Shown: positions 12,060 to 22,386, numbered from the stretch's first letter. The stretch is DNA of 64,000 nucleotides from Rhinopithecus roxellana (GCF_007565055.1 NC_044560.1:45093030-45157029); one strand, 5' to 3'. Translations and numbers: made by a program. The notes: generated by a model not told the origin, from the letters alone.

Positions 12060-12700
12060 AAGAGCATACACCTGAGAGTCAAAATACCTAGATTCAAATG
12101 CCAAATCCCAACTTAATAATTGTATGAATTTGGCTGAGATACTTACCTTCCTGAGCCTCGATTTTCTTATCTGTAAAATAGGATCAGAAGTCCAAACTCC
12201 AAGGAATGCTGAGAAGTGTAAATGTAATAGCTTTCAAAAAATGATACCTGGCCGGCCGGGCGCGGTGGCTCAAGCCTGTAATCCCAGCACTTTGGGAGGC
12301 CGAGGCGGGCGGATCACGAGGTCAGGAGATCGAGACTATCCTGGCTAACACGGTGAAACCCCGTCTCTACTAAAAAAATACAAAAAACTAGCCGGGCGAG
12401 GTGGCGGGCGCCTGTAGTCCCAGCTACTCGGGAGGCTGAGGCAGGAGAATGGCGTAAACCCGGGAGGCGGAGTTTGCAGTGAGCTGAGATCTGGCCACTG
12501 CACTCCAGCCTGGGTGACAGAGTGAGACTCCTTCTCAAAAAAAAAAAAAAAAAAAATGATACCTGGCATATAGCAGGTGCTGAAAAAAGTGAGAATTGTT
12601 CTCCTTCTCTCTCCTTGAGGGCAAAGGTAATATTTTATTCCTGGACACGAATACTGTATCTTTCATGTGATAAATATATAATAAATGTTAGTTGAAATAC
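12060..12700 (+). repeat. MIR interrupted by an AluYR
   Basis: MIR sequence ('gattcaaatgcc', 'ttatctgtaaaatagg', 'gtaaatgtaatag') runs to 12250 and resumes after the Alu with 'acctggcatatagcagg'. The Alu target duplication confirms that the two parts were once continuous. Confidence 0.75.
12254..12551 (+). mobile_element. AluYR-type Alu
   Basis: Near-consensus young Alu with the OWM-type 'ctcaagcctg'. The target duplication aaaaatgatacctggc lies before it (12237-12252) and after its A tail (ending about 12568). It is inserted in a MIR. Confidence 0.95.
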
Positions 12701-13338
12701 ACTGAGTGATAAGCTTCACTGTTGAAAAATAAAATAACAAACCCAACCTCTGCTTTGTCTTTAGAAGTCCTCTTTATCACCCCTCCCCCTTCCCACACAC
12801 TTCATTACTCTTCTCTCTTTGGGTAACATGAACTTTTTTTCTTCTACTCAGAAAATTTAAATGGCAAACAGAGCACCTCAGGATCCTTTCCTCCGGCCAT
12901 TATCCTTCTCTTTCAAGTTGTGCTCAGCAAGATTATTTGGATATTGGAGCTAAAAACGGTCAGATTACAAGTGGAGGTCCCTGAAATGTAACATTCCCCA
13001 TTGTAGGATTCTGGAATTACACCGAGCACCCGCACCCGGGAGGGGTTGCTCTTCCCCCAAAGAGCTTGCTGTTCTGAAAAAAGCCTTTGTTTTAAGGCTT
13101 TGCAAAACTGCACTGTGGAATCCCCTCCATCCAGGTCCCCAGCACTGGCCTGGGTACTGCTCAGATCTAGAGCGTCTGCATGCTCCCTATAAAACAAAAC
13201 ACTCTGGAGTCCTAAAACCTTGTAAAAGTTGCTATTCTCTGAGCTTTGGTGCTACCTTGCAGCAGGACCATCGTTTTGAAGCCAGATTTTCAGATTTCTC
13301 CAATAAGTCCTTGATAATGATGATGGGAATGGGTGAAG
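12701..13338. other. Unique intronic sequence with an 18-bp tandem duplication at its end
   Basis: No gene or family recognised. At 13324-13359 the 18-bp unit beginning 'ggaatgggtgaagcc' occurs twice in a row. The second unit is part of the direct repeat that starts at 13339. Confidence 0.55.
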
Positions 13339-13534
13339 CCAGGGAATGGGTGAAGCCAGGCTAAGGCCCTTCTGTTGAAGAAAGAGGCCTTGAAGACTTG
13401 AGTGTTTCTCAACTGGGGCCAGATTTGCCAGGGTCTGGTCCTCACTGAGACCTTGAGTGGCTGTCCCACTACACAGCACTCTAATAAATCCCCGCCTCCT
13501 CAGCCTACAACCACAGTTGTCCACCAAGATGCAA
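13339..13534. repeat. Direct repeat copy 1 (196 bp)
   Basis: Matches 14616-14820 in the same orientation at roughly 94% by eye (about 11 substitutions and one indel of about 9 bp). On the ROR1 sense strand both copies carry an open frame with shared peptide pieces LVDNCGC, RGFIRVL, EKHSSLQGLFL and SLASPIPW. No A tail, target duplication or known family was seen. Family and function unknown. Confidence 0.9.
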
Positions 13535-13555
13535 GATAACATACTTCACGTTCAC

Positions 13556-13790
13556 TAAGTCCATGGTGCTGTGTTAGGTGCTATAGGTTCATAACATTCT
13601 TTTATTCTCACAAAATGCCCCAGTAAGCCACATATTATTGCTATTCCCATTTTACAGATAAGAAAACAGAGGCACAAAAGGTTAGGTAACTTTGCCCAAG
13701 AAGGCAACAAAGCCCCAATTCAAACCCCCATTCCCTATCAGGCTCAAATCCCATTCTATTTCCGTTACTCCATGCCACCTCTTTAAACAG
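13556..13790 (-). repeat. MIR (minus)
   Basis: Contains 'ttattctcacaa', 'cccattttacagataag', 'gaggcacaaaaggtta' and 'ttcaaaccc', in reverse MIR order. Confidence 0.75.
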
Positions 13791-14615
13791 CTATCAAAGG
13801 AAGTCCATCCTATATAGAAATACTTGAAAAAAAAAAGTTTGGACTGTTGATCTTTTAGCCCCCTTCTTTCTCTTAAAAAAAAAAAAAAAAAATCTATGGT
13901 TCTATGGAGAGAAGGGGGAAAAGGAAATGTAAGGAGGCCAAACAATATAAGGCTTGGCTTATCAGTATTTCATAACAGCTTTTGGATCAAGACTCTACAA
14001 AACCTTATTTATGGACAGACAGTTACTGTTAAGCAGAGCCTTTTTATACAACCTTTTCATCTGAGGATGTTGTAGCCTTCTGCTGCCTTTCTATTAGTGA
14101 GAGATGAGGTGTGAAATTTGCTGGCCCTGCCAAGATTATCCCATTAAATTATCTGCCCTCTTCCAATGTAATTCACTAAGGGGCAACTGTTTGAGACTCA
14201 GGCGCTATGGATGTCCATGCCTGGGTGTTCTGGGAGGTGCGGCTGGGGACGGGGGGATGAAGGAAAAAGTTCAGGTGGTGGTAGCATCCCAATGACATAA
14301 TACTAATCCACGTTTCACTGCCTTACCAAAATAAAGTGGATGCCACAATTATCCCATTCCTAAACAAACTGAAAACCCCAACCAAGCTTACTGCAACAAA
14401 GAGAGAGCCTTTTTACTGCTGTTTATTTTTATTTTGTATTCGTTAGCTTTTTAGATATTCCTGGCATGCAAGTCAGTCTCCGTGTAACAAGCAGCTGCAT
14501 TTAGTTAAGGATTTTCGAAGAGTTGCCCCCATCCCCTCCCCCTTCAACTCCAGAGAACTTTCTCAGACTCTCCTTTCTCTTCGAGTGTCTACAGAACAGT
14601 CTCTCCTGTCACACC
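13791..14615. other. Unique intronic sequence
   Basis: Two A runs (about 13827-13837 and 13875-13892); otherwise nothing recognised. Confidence 0.5.
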
Positions 14616-14820
14616 CCAGGGAATGGGTGAAGCCAGGCTAACGCCCTTCTGTTTGAGAAAGAGGCCTTGAAGACTTGAGTGTTTCTCAGGTGGGGCTGGA
14701 TTTGCCAGGGTCTGGTCCTCACTGGGACCTTGAGCTGGCAAGCCAGCTGTCCCACTAGACAGCACTCTAATAAATCCCTGCCTCCTCAGCTTACAACCAC
14801 AGTTGTCCACCAAGATGCAA
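14616..14820. repeat. Direct repeat copy 2 (205 bp)
   Basis: Partner of 13339-13534, about 1.28 kb away. Edges are sharp: similarity starts at 'ccagggaatggg' and stops after 'caccaagatgcaa'. It holds about 9 extra bases near 'gctggcaagccag', an inverted motif. Confidence 0.9.
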
Positions 14821-15195
14821 ATACAAAGGCACTTCATCACAATATACCTCATTGATAGATGGAAAAAACTGGCAAGCACACTTCTCTAACCACATCAAAG
14901 TTGAAGCTCACTACAAAAATATAATTCTTCCAGAACCAGAGATCCAGGCTATCCAACAAGGTGCTTCCAGTCTGTCTCTGAGTTTCAGCAAGACCGTCTT
15001 AGGGAACTCCAGCACCGGAGGGAAAATTGAAATTGGCTGTCTTCAGTAATTTCTTATAACCTCTAGATTATGGCTAAGCAAGCTTCCCTTTGCTGCTATT
15101 AGAAAACCTTGGGAAATACCACCTTTGTTCCATACATTAAAAGAATATAAATTGTAAGAATTAAACAAGGAGAGAATGTCTAGGACAGCCATTAA
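14821..15195. other. Unique intronic sequence, nothing recognised
   Basis: Non-coding sequence without a nameable repeat. Confidence 0.5.
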
Positions 15196-15415
15196 GGTAA
15201 GAGCATGAACTGTTAGTGCTTATAAGCCCAGCAATGCCACTTTTTAGCAGTGTAAGAAAGTAACTTAACCTCTGTGTGCCTAAGTTTACCCGTCTGTAAA
15301 ATGAGCTATGCCATCTCCCTTATAGGGTTGTTGTGAGGATTCAGTGAGTTAACACTTGCAAAAGGCTTAGAAGAGTGATTGGCCCATTGTAAGGATTCAA
15401 TAAATGTTTGTTAAC
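15196..15415 (+). repeat. MIR (plus), nearly full length
   Basis: Runs in order: 'gagcatgaact', 'taacttaacctctgtg', 'cgtctgtaaaatgag', 'agggttgttgtgagg', and ends 'caataaatgtttg'. One of the best-kept MIRs in the window. Confidence 0.85.
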
Positions 15416-15834
15416 TAAACTGTACAAATTGCATCTCAGAATGCTTGGATTCAGAGACATATTTTCTTACTTGAGGTCACAAGGACTTGGCACCATTCTT
15501 CAGCTTTTCTCAGGCCCAATTAACAGCCTGCCTGGTGGAAGGGAAACTGGGGAGGTGAGAAGTGGAGGCTCCATGGAGTGTGCTAACCTGGGATAAGGCC
15601 TAGAACTGGCCACCAACACTCAACCCCTTTCAACCTCCCCAGAAAGGCAACCCATTGCCTCAGGCATCAAACACTCCAAGTCAGCAGTTCCTATTTTTCA
15701 GGGGTTGACATTTTTCTTGGAAAATATAGCTATAGCTATAAATACAGAACGGTAAAAATGCACACAAAATTGTGAATATTATTTCTGGGAGTTCACATAT
15801 CCTTCATTTCATGTACCCCAAGTTAATTTCATGC

Positions 15835-16012
15835 ACTCACCTCTAGGCTGGGTGCTCTTCTCCAGTACTTTACATGCATGACGTCACTTCAATCTCATAA
15901 CACTCTTGTAAGGCTCAGGAAAACTAATTGACATACCCATTATACAACAGAGAAAAGATTCAAATCCAGGTCTGTTAAATGCCAAAGCCTGTGCTTGTAA
16001 CCATTTAGCTTT
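15835..16012 (-). repeat. MIR (minus)
   Basis: 'caatctcataacactc', 'cccattatacaacagag' and 'caaatccaggtctg' follow reverse MIR order. Confidence 0.65.
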
Positions 16013-18421
16013 ACTGTCAAGTTCTGCTATACTATACTTCTTTCATACTAGAAGATGGGACAAGAAAAGGAAAAATCCTTGAAAATATGCTACGTTGCAT
16101 TTTTACTAAGCAAAGCATATATCAGAATTTTGCATACAACCAAAAAAGTTATTCTCCATTCATTCAACAAAAATCTATGGACCACTTACTATATATGTGT
16201 GTATATACATATGCTGTCTATCTGTACATATACATTTACATCAAAGTACATATAGCTTACAAAGTGTTCCATTCTCCATAGGATGCTGTGTAAAATTTTC
16301 AGAAATATTTGAAATGGGGTAGATGTTCACCATCAAACCACTGGCCAAACCTGATACTAATTTCAGAGCAAGTGACACTTTCAGAAACTTTCCAAAAGTC
16401 TAACTGGGGGCCTATGCTCACGATACAGAAGAAAAAGGATGCTATGGGGCAAAGCTGACCCTTCACTAATTATCAGGCAGATAATCTCAGGCATCAGAGT
16501 AGCAAAACAGCCTACCATGCACGCTGAATCTATATTGGAAATTAAATATTTCCAAAACTGAAGGAGACAATTTGACTACACCCTTTACCCATCCCACCTT
16601 GGTGTGGCTCCCCCAAGTCAGCCAGGGAGGATTTTCAGGCATTTCTAATAAAGTTGGGACTAGGGGACTTGGGCTCTCAGTGTTTTCACTGGAAAAGCTC
16701 ACAGTCTTAATGCCCTCAAGAGACTTCTATTCTAAAAGTACAGACAAACGCCTATTTAAATGGCGACGGAAGGTTTACAAAATGATAGCAAACACAGTAG
16801 CAGGCCACCTCCCTCTGGCCCCGAGCAGCCAAATCACAGAATCTACAAGATTCTGAGAAAAGCCAGTTAGGTTCCTAAAGCCCTGGGCTTGGGTGCAGTT
16901 ATAAGGTAAGCTTCAGGTTCCTAAAGAAATTGAGCTTTGCCTAGGGAGGGGGTAGATGAGAACTCAACAACGGACAGACCAGAAAAAAATAAATTTAAAG
17001 GCTTTCTTCTGGCTAATAAAATAGAAAAATGATGGGAGAAATGTTTTGTATCTTTTTAAATAAATACATGAAACATATCTCCCCTTAAGCTGATTTCCTG
17101 AGCCACTGGCTGGGCTACCTTAGGAATCTTGAGTCCAAGAGGAGAAAGTAAATGTGAGTTCTAGCAGAAGTGTTGACCCCAGAGAGAAGATCAGACATTC
17201 ACAGAAATGGAAAGGGATGCATAAAACAACAAATAAGACAATAATAACAGATTTTAGCTCATTACTAAAGAGTATGGAATAGGCAATACCTTTTTTAAAC
17301 AATTCTAAAAGGCTGTACACAGTTAAAAGAGACAGAATTGGGGTGGCTTCTGATAACAAGGGTGTCTTACAGTGAGCAAAATCAATGCAGGGACATTTAT
17401 TTAAAGGCAAGTGACCCCCACCCCCACAAGGGGCTATGATCTAAAAGCAACCATTGTTGAAAGGTGAAGTACAAAGTAAAGGAGTCCACAGAGGAAATAA
17501 CTGAATTAATCAAAGCCCCAAGCCAGGAGTCCCACCTTAGTTAAAATCACCCTGCTTATCTCCACCTCAATTTGCTGGGCAACCCAACTTGAGAAGGATG
17601 TTTACATTACGTAGGCAGCATGGCCCATTTTTACTTTTCACCCAGGTGTTGTGGCGCAGGGCCAGATGTTTGGCATCACCAAGCAAAACATCTATGTGAC
17701 CAAGCTGTTTACATTTCATTAGGATTTTTCATCAGGAAGGTGCATTCCCTGCTGATGTACATCTTAATTACAATTAGGAGCTCTATTTACCCCCAGGAGC
17801 TTCCAGATTAGCACGACCACATTATAGGATCCGTTTCAGAAATCATCCTCAGAAAATGCTACTCTAGCTTCCAAAAACCACCTCCAAGAAATCAAAATTT
17901 ACACACAACTTCCTTCCAGAGTGTGTTTTCTACCAAGAAAGTCAGCTAACTTTCAGTAAAAACTAATTCTGTATTCGTAGTCTATGTAGTGAATACATCT
18001 TTTTCCTCTCAACTGCTAAGTAGCGCAGAGCCGTTTCTTTTCCTAAACACAGTGCTAACTTAAAAATGAAAGATGCATGATAAAAGAGCAGAGACCTAGT
18101 TACCCGCTCAGGTTTGGGGCTGGGAGTGGGGGAGGGCAAAATCCAAAGGCTCCTCACCCCTCAAGGGATGCATGTTAAAAGTGAGGCCCGAGACCCCGGA
18201 GACTTTAATCAACTTTCCCCCTCCAACCTCCAAAGAATGAATCAGTTGTCTCCACAGGCTCAGCCGGGCTCTTCCCTCTTATTGTGTACCGGCCCAGACG
18301 CAGCAAGGACCCCAGCTTCCCGCAGCGCTTGGGCGCAAGTCTTTCTCTAACTGTTGCGATTGTCTTTGGAGATTACCAAAATCAAGTATGCATTAGACGG
18401 CTTTTCCCCTTCTTGTTTGTA
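16013..18421. other. Repeat-poor intron 1 segment next to the promoter
   Basis: About 2.4 kb with no recognisable SINE or LINE except a short TA/TG-rich patch near 16190-16250. The part 17540-17825 has motifs such as 'cttaattacaattag' (homeodomain-type cores). Absence of repeats beside a developmental-gene promoter is compatible with regulatory constraint, but that is inference. Confidence 0.5.
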
Positions 18422-18455
18422 ACACGCACACACACACACGCGCGCGCGTGCACAC
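18422..18455. repeat. Alternating purine-pyrimidine tract (CA/CG), intron 1 side of the CpG island
   Basis: Thirty-four bases alternate purine and pyrimidine without a break: a CA run, then a CG core, then a short TG/CA end. This is a classic Z-DNA-forming composition. It lies about 630 bp inside intron 1, at the left edge of the CpG island. Confidence 0.85.
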
Positions 18456-19077
18456 CCAAAGCACTTTGGAGCCGCAGGCCGCCTCTGACAGCACATTTTG
18501 CACAAAGTGGCAGCGGCTGCAGCGGCGCACAAGTTTTGGCCTCTATGATGACCCTCGGAAGGGCCGGAGGGCCGGGGGCGGTGGCGATGCGAGGCCGCCG
18601 GAGCACCAGGAGGGCAGGGCTTTTGTTTGCGTCGATCCGAGAGCCGCCCGGGCTCTGGCAGGCACCACTGAAAATCCGAACTCCCTCCTGGACCGCGCCT
18701 TCAGGGCCGGCTCGCAACTTGGGGGCAGGATAGACTTGCCACAACACCGGCTGGGTCGCGCTAGGGGTTCGGGGAGACAAGGGGGGACGCCCTGCACAGA
18801 AGTGCCCCATCACCCCCAGGACCCCCAAACCCCTCCACGCTTCTGTCAGCGCTGACAACCGCTGCTGCGCGCCGAGAAACGAGTCCCTGGGCGCACCCCG
18901 GCCCGCCGCGGGGCTCTGGGGCAAACCCTCGCCTGGCGGCGCCGGCGAGCCCCGTGGCGGGTGACCGGACGCGCCCCGGGGCCAGCGCGGCGCTTCCTGC
19001 GTGTCCCGCGCCCGGCTGGCCGAAGGAAGGGTGGCCACGGGTCAGGGGGTGGGGGCGGGCGGGGACCGGCGGGCGCC

Positions 19078-19086
19078 TCTTACCTT
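19078..19086 (-). other. ROR1: Splice donor of ROR1 exon 1
   Basis: On the minus strand the sequence reads CAAG|GTAAGAGG, a near-perfect match to the vertebrate 5' splice site. The intron begins at 19083. It leaves phase 1, one base into a codon, which fits continuation into ROR1 exon 2. Confidence 0.9.
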
Positions 19087-19174
19087 GGGCAGCAGCCCCG
19101 CGTGCGGCCAGCAGAAGCGCGGCCAGCAGCGCCAGGAGCTGCGGGCGCGTCCCGCGGCGGCGCGGCCGGTGCAT
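19084..19174 (-). CDS. ROR1: ROR1 exon 1, coding part (signal peptide of receptor tyrosine kinase-like orphan receptor 1)
   Basis: The minus strand opens with ATG at 19174-19172 (G at -3) and runs 91 nt: 30 codons plus one base, then a splice donor. The peptide begins MHRPRRRGTRP, continues with a Leu/Ala-rich hydrophobic core and ends GAAAQ. This basic start, hydrophobic core and small-residue end form a secretory signal peptide. I recognise it as the N-terminus of human ROR1; residue 12 here is Gln, where I recall Pro in human. The leftover G would begin the next codon in exon 2 (Glu in human). ROR1 is a single-pass plasma-membrane receptor pseudokinase with Ig, Frizzled and Kringle domains that binds Wnt5a. 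None of those domains is encoded here because they lie in later exons beyond the left edge. The CpG island setting, donor site and known very long intron 1 support the call. The same frame stays open past the donor to 18761, but that is intronic. Confidence 0.93.
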
Positions 19175-19184
19175 TCCTCCTCTC

Positions 19185-19210
19185 GCGGCGGCGGCGGCGG
19201 CGGCGGCGGC
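19185..19210 (-). repeat. GCC trinucleotide repeat in ROR1 5'UTR
   Basis: About eight uninterrupted CGG units on the plus strand (GCC in the transcript) end 11 bases before the ROR1 ATG. Such GC-rich runs close to a start codon can form RNA structure and vary in length between individuals. The repeat lies in the transcribed leader if transcription begins above 19210. Confidence 0.85.
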
Positions 19211-19621
19211 TCCCAGGCCGCGCGCAGAACATCCACGGGCTCTCTCCCGGCTCCCGACCGCCTCTTCCCGGCCGCTGGCGCTGGCAGGACGCCTGGGGCG
19301 TCTGCAAAGCTCTTTGTCCCTCTAACCTGCTCCCTCGCCTCCGCCCGGCCGCCTCTGGATGCCGCGAGCGCGATCCCTCCCCAGCCCTGTGGCTGCAGCC
19401 TCGCCTGGGCCGGCGGGTCAGTCCCAGGCTGTCCGGGTCGCACCAGTGGGCGCCGAGTCGCCCCGGCTCGGACTCTGAGAAGAGCGCACCCTGCGCCCAG
19501 GGGCTGCTGTCCCGGGGCTGCCTAGCAGGCGGCGGTGGCGGCTGCTCCCGCTTTCCACGCTCCCTCTCTCGCTCAACTTGTCACTTTCCACCAACTCTCC
19601 AGCCCAGCGCCCCAGCACCGA

Positions 19622-19626
19622 CCAAT
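19622..19626 (-). promoter_or_regulatory. Inverted CCAAT box (NF-Y-type) upstream of ROR1 exon 1
   Basis: The plus strand reads gaccaatggga, so the minus-strand promoter carries ATTGG, the orientation often bound by NF-Y in CpG-island promoters. It is about 450 bp upstream of the ROR1 ATG. Binding is inferred, not shown. Confidence 0.5.
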
Positions 19627-19804
19627 GGGAGACGCGGCCCAGGCCGGCGGCCCAGCGCCCTCTGCTGCCGCCTCTCAACGCCCGCACCCTCCCCGACTTC
19701 GCAGAAAGCGGTCGCGGCTCCCGCGTCACGGGCACGCTCCCTCCCCTCCCCCACACGCCTCAAACACGCCACCGAACCGAGCCCGGGGGACCTTCGAGGC
19801 TACT

Positions 19805-19890
19805 TGACAGAAGGGGAAACCGAGGCTCAGAGACACTTTTCCGGGATCTCAAGCCAGTTCGTGGCTGGACAGGAGACTCAGGTTCTAGCA
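19805..19890 (-). repeat. MIR fragment at the CpG island edge
   Basis: 'aaaccgaggctcagagac' is the MIR core in minus orientation, immediately upstream of the CpG island; later bases are diverged. Confidence 0.55.
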
Positions 19891-20399
19891 GTCTCAGCTC
19901 TGTCACTGTTAGCTGTGTGACTCCGGGTAATGGAACATTTATTGCTATCATACAATTTCCCTTTTGATTTCTTCTTGGACCCAAGAGTTGAGAGAGTTCT
20001 TACACAAGTAATTTATACTTCGTCTTTTTGTGTTTAATTTGTAGTTTCACTGAATTCAATGTCATCCGTACCGCCTCCTGGCAAGATTTATTGAGGATTA
20101 TCTGTGGTTATTTTTGTCAATGTCCCATGGTTTCTTGAAAGAAGGTGTTTCTGTCTTCCGAATGTGAAGATAGAATATTGTGTCGATTTTATCTTCTTTA
20201 TATTTATATTCATTATTTTTTCAGGCCTTCTGAATCTTTGCGCGCGCGTGTGTGTGTGTGTGTGTGTCTAGCTGCTCTGCCATGAGCCAAGGGATCATTA
20301 AAGACCTCTGCAATGAGTGTGTCTTTGTCCATTTCTCCTGGTTTAACTTTATGGATCTTGTAATTCATAAATACCCATAATGATTTGACTTTCCCTGTC
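19891..20399. other. Upstream unique sequence
   Basis: AT-rich non-coding sequence holding the CG/TG tract (20240-20267). Nothing else recognised. Confidence 0.5.
20240..20267. repeat. Alternating CG/TG tract upstream of the CpG island
   Basis: Four GC units run into a (GT)n stretch, giving 28 uninterrupted alternating purine-pyrimidine bases. It lies about 0.5 kb beyond the right edge of the CpG island and about 1.07 kb upstream of the ROR1 ATG. Confidence 0.85.
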
Positions 20400-20985
20400 G
20401 AGACTGCCTTTGATCATAAAAAGTGGTGAGCACCTGCTGTTTTCAGGGCTCTGCTCTAGGCTCTGAAGATGCCAGGGTAATAGGACACTGTCAGTCTTGC
20501 TCTGGAGGAACAGGAAGAAGCCCATAGTCTATCAATAATCACATGGCCACTTACTAAATACCTCGTTTGCCTTGTGTTTTATATGCATTTGCTCACAAAT
20601 CCTCCACTGACACTAAAAAGAGTCATTAAAAGTATATACTTCTTAGCTGTTTTATATATATTATCCCCATATTACAGTTTTAGAAATTGAAACTCAAAGG
20701 GAAAGTAAATGACTTGCCCACAATCACACAGATATGGGGCAGCCAAGCCAGCACTCAGGCTGTTTCCACTGAGAGAGCTAAAAGCCTGTAACCAGAGCCT
20801 GGCACATGATAAGCACTCACTCGGGGGTTGTTGCTGTTGCAGTAGCCTCTAAGAACCCAGCTTTAGGGTTTTAAAACAAACAGTCACTTCGTGGAGGGCA
20901 AGGACTCTGTCTCAATCATCTAGGTATCTTACCGGCCTCTAACAGTACCTGGAATGCAATAGGAGCTCAATTAATGAGCAAAGGT
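20400..20985. repeat. MIR and L2 fossils
   Basis: A MIR (minus) lies at about 20640-20815 ('gacttgcccacaatcacaca'). An L2 3' end (plus) lies at about 20880-20985 ('gagggcaaggactctgtct', 'acagtacctggaatgca'). Confidence 0.65.
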
Positions 20986-21720
20986 TAGGTCACCATTTGG
21001 AAAATATTAATTTTTCATCATATTTGTTTTGTAGGGGTGCACAGAGGAGGGACAAAATTTCATCTATACTCCTTGGCACCAGGAAAAGCAGATCCCTGAG
21101 AGTTGAGACATTAGAAGGGGGGAAAAAATGCAGCCCAAAGTATGTCCCAGCAGGTCATGGACTCCAGACTCCCAGCCCTTTGCCTTCAGGCAGGTGAATG
21201 ACTAACCCATGCGGGACAAACAGTCACTTATTCTTCTCCAGGACTTCATGGCAGGAGCTGTGTTGGTAGCTTTCCCCCTTTCTATCGCTCTGACCTGAGG
21301 TCAAAAAATGATAGACAGAGAGGCCTTGGGTCAACCAGTTCATCACCTGCATTGATCTGTCCCCCAAGTTTCTCTGCCTGAGATCTATTCAATTCTGTCC
21401 CAATTATCTCGCCTCTTGCCTGAGGAACTTACTGCACAAGATTCTCTTGTTGGGAAACAGTCTTTGATGGTCAGTCTTAGTATATCACAGCCCAGAAATC
21501 AGAGGATACTCAGTCACACTGCACAGTGCTGGGCAGTCCTCTGTTGTCTACAGTCAATACACACAGTTGTCAGGCAAGGAGCCTTTCTCATCTACCCACC
21601 CTGCCCCCAGCCCCCACCCTATAACTCCTAGGCCCAGGTATCTTAGGTAACAGATGGCTGCCAGTGCTGAGTATACAGAACTTAATGGCACTTTTATCAG
21701 TTCTTAACCTTCCAGGAACT
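20986..21720. other. Upstream unique sequence, nothing recognised
   Basis: Non-coding, no nameable repeat. Confidence 0.5.
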
Positions 21721-21915
21721 TAATCACAGAATCATAGACATAAGGAATGTGAGACCTGGAAAGGGCTTTGGAAATTAACTAGTACACCCCCCTGAACATT
21801 TTATACAGGAGAAATATGGGACTCAGGAGGGGGAAACCACCTTGCCCAAGGTCACAAAGCTGGCCAGAGCCAAAACTAGGACCTAGACCTGCCAGTCCAG
21901 ACCTGGGTAAGGACC
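21721..21915. repeat. Ancient SINE-like fossil
   Basis: 'cacagaatcatagac', 'cttgcccaaggtcacaaagc' and 'gccagtccagacc' follow the layout of an old mammalian interspersed repeat with a MIR-like middle. Family not fixed. Confidence 0.5.
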
Positions 21916-21985
21916 ATCATTAAGTCATCCCAGATTCCTTCAGTTTAGCTATAGCACATACGTTTCCAAAGAAAAGGTTAGAAGT

Positions 21986-22279
21986 GGCCTGGCGCGGTGG
22001 CTCACGCCTGTAATCCCAACACTTTGGGAGGCCAAGGTGGGTTCATTGCTTGAGATCGGGAGTTCAAGACCGTCCCAGCCAACATAGTGAAACCCCATCT
22101 CTACAAAAAAATATAAAATATTAACCGGGCATGGTGGCGCACCTGTAATCCTTGCTACTTGGGAGGCTGAGGCATGAGAAGTACTTGAGGCTGAGGTGGA
22201 GATTGCAGTGAGCGGATATAGCATCACTGCACTCTAGCCTAGACGACAGAGCAAGACTCAATCTCAAAAAAAAAAAAAA
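21986..22279 (+). mobile_element. Alu (older, AluS/J-type)
   Basis: Dimeric Alu with several deletions and an A tail. Diverged in the right arm ('gagtgcagtgagc'-like region altered). Target duplication not clear. Confidence 0.88.
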
Positions 22280-22360
22280 AAGCTGGGGTGGGGGGTGTTA
22301 GAAAAGGCTTTTCCTGTTTAAAAAAGTAAAAGAGGTAAAATATATATATATGCAAAATAT

Positions 22361-22386
22361 GTGTGTGTGTATGTGTGTGTGTGTGT

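Larger units (their letters stand above)
1..19083 (-). other. ROR1: First part of ROR1 intron 1
   Basis: Everything left of the exon 1 donor is intronic for ROR1 on the minus strand. No acceptor followed by recognisable ROR1 coding sequence was seen. In human, intron 1 is very large (established knowledge), so the intron is expected to run off the left edge. Its content is almost entirely interspersed repeats and unique non-coding sequence, listed separately. Confidence 0.85.
18460..19770 (-). promoter_or_regulatory. ROR1: CpG island and promoter region of ROR1
   Basis: This stretch is strikingly GC-rich and dense in CG dinucleotides, against an AT-rich, CpG-poor background. It surrounds ROR1 exon 1. 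There is no TATA box at a useful distance, as is usual for CpG-island promoters with dispersed start sites. Candidate elements upstream of the ATG are a reverse CCAAT box (19622-19626) and a CRE-like half site (gcgtca, 19723-19728). GC-box-like G runs at 19041-19063 lie just inside intron 1. The exact transcription start cannot be read from sequence; somewhere in about 19300-19600 is plausible. Confidence 0.85.

Noticed and set aside
13252..14879. The two parallel frames as a novel gene
   Set aside because: No start or splice signals tie them together, and a shared frame follows simply from recent duplication of DNA. Kept as a finding about the repeat, not as a CDS.
18761..19083. Read-through of the ROR1 exon 1 frame into intron 1 (to 137 codons)
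   Set aside because: A consensus donor at 19083 ends the exon, and the extension has no ROR1-like sequence; it is CpG-island DNA.
18961..19920. Plus-strand open frame of 319 codons across the CpG island
   Set aside because: GC-rich DNA lacks stop codons by chance. The frame is Arg/Pro/Ala/Gly-rich, is antisense to ROR1 exon 1 and resembles no protein I know.
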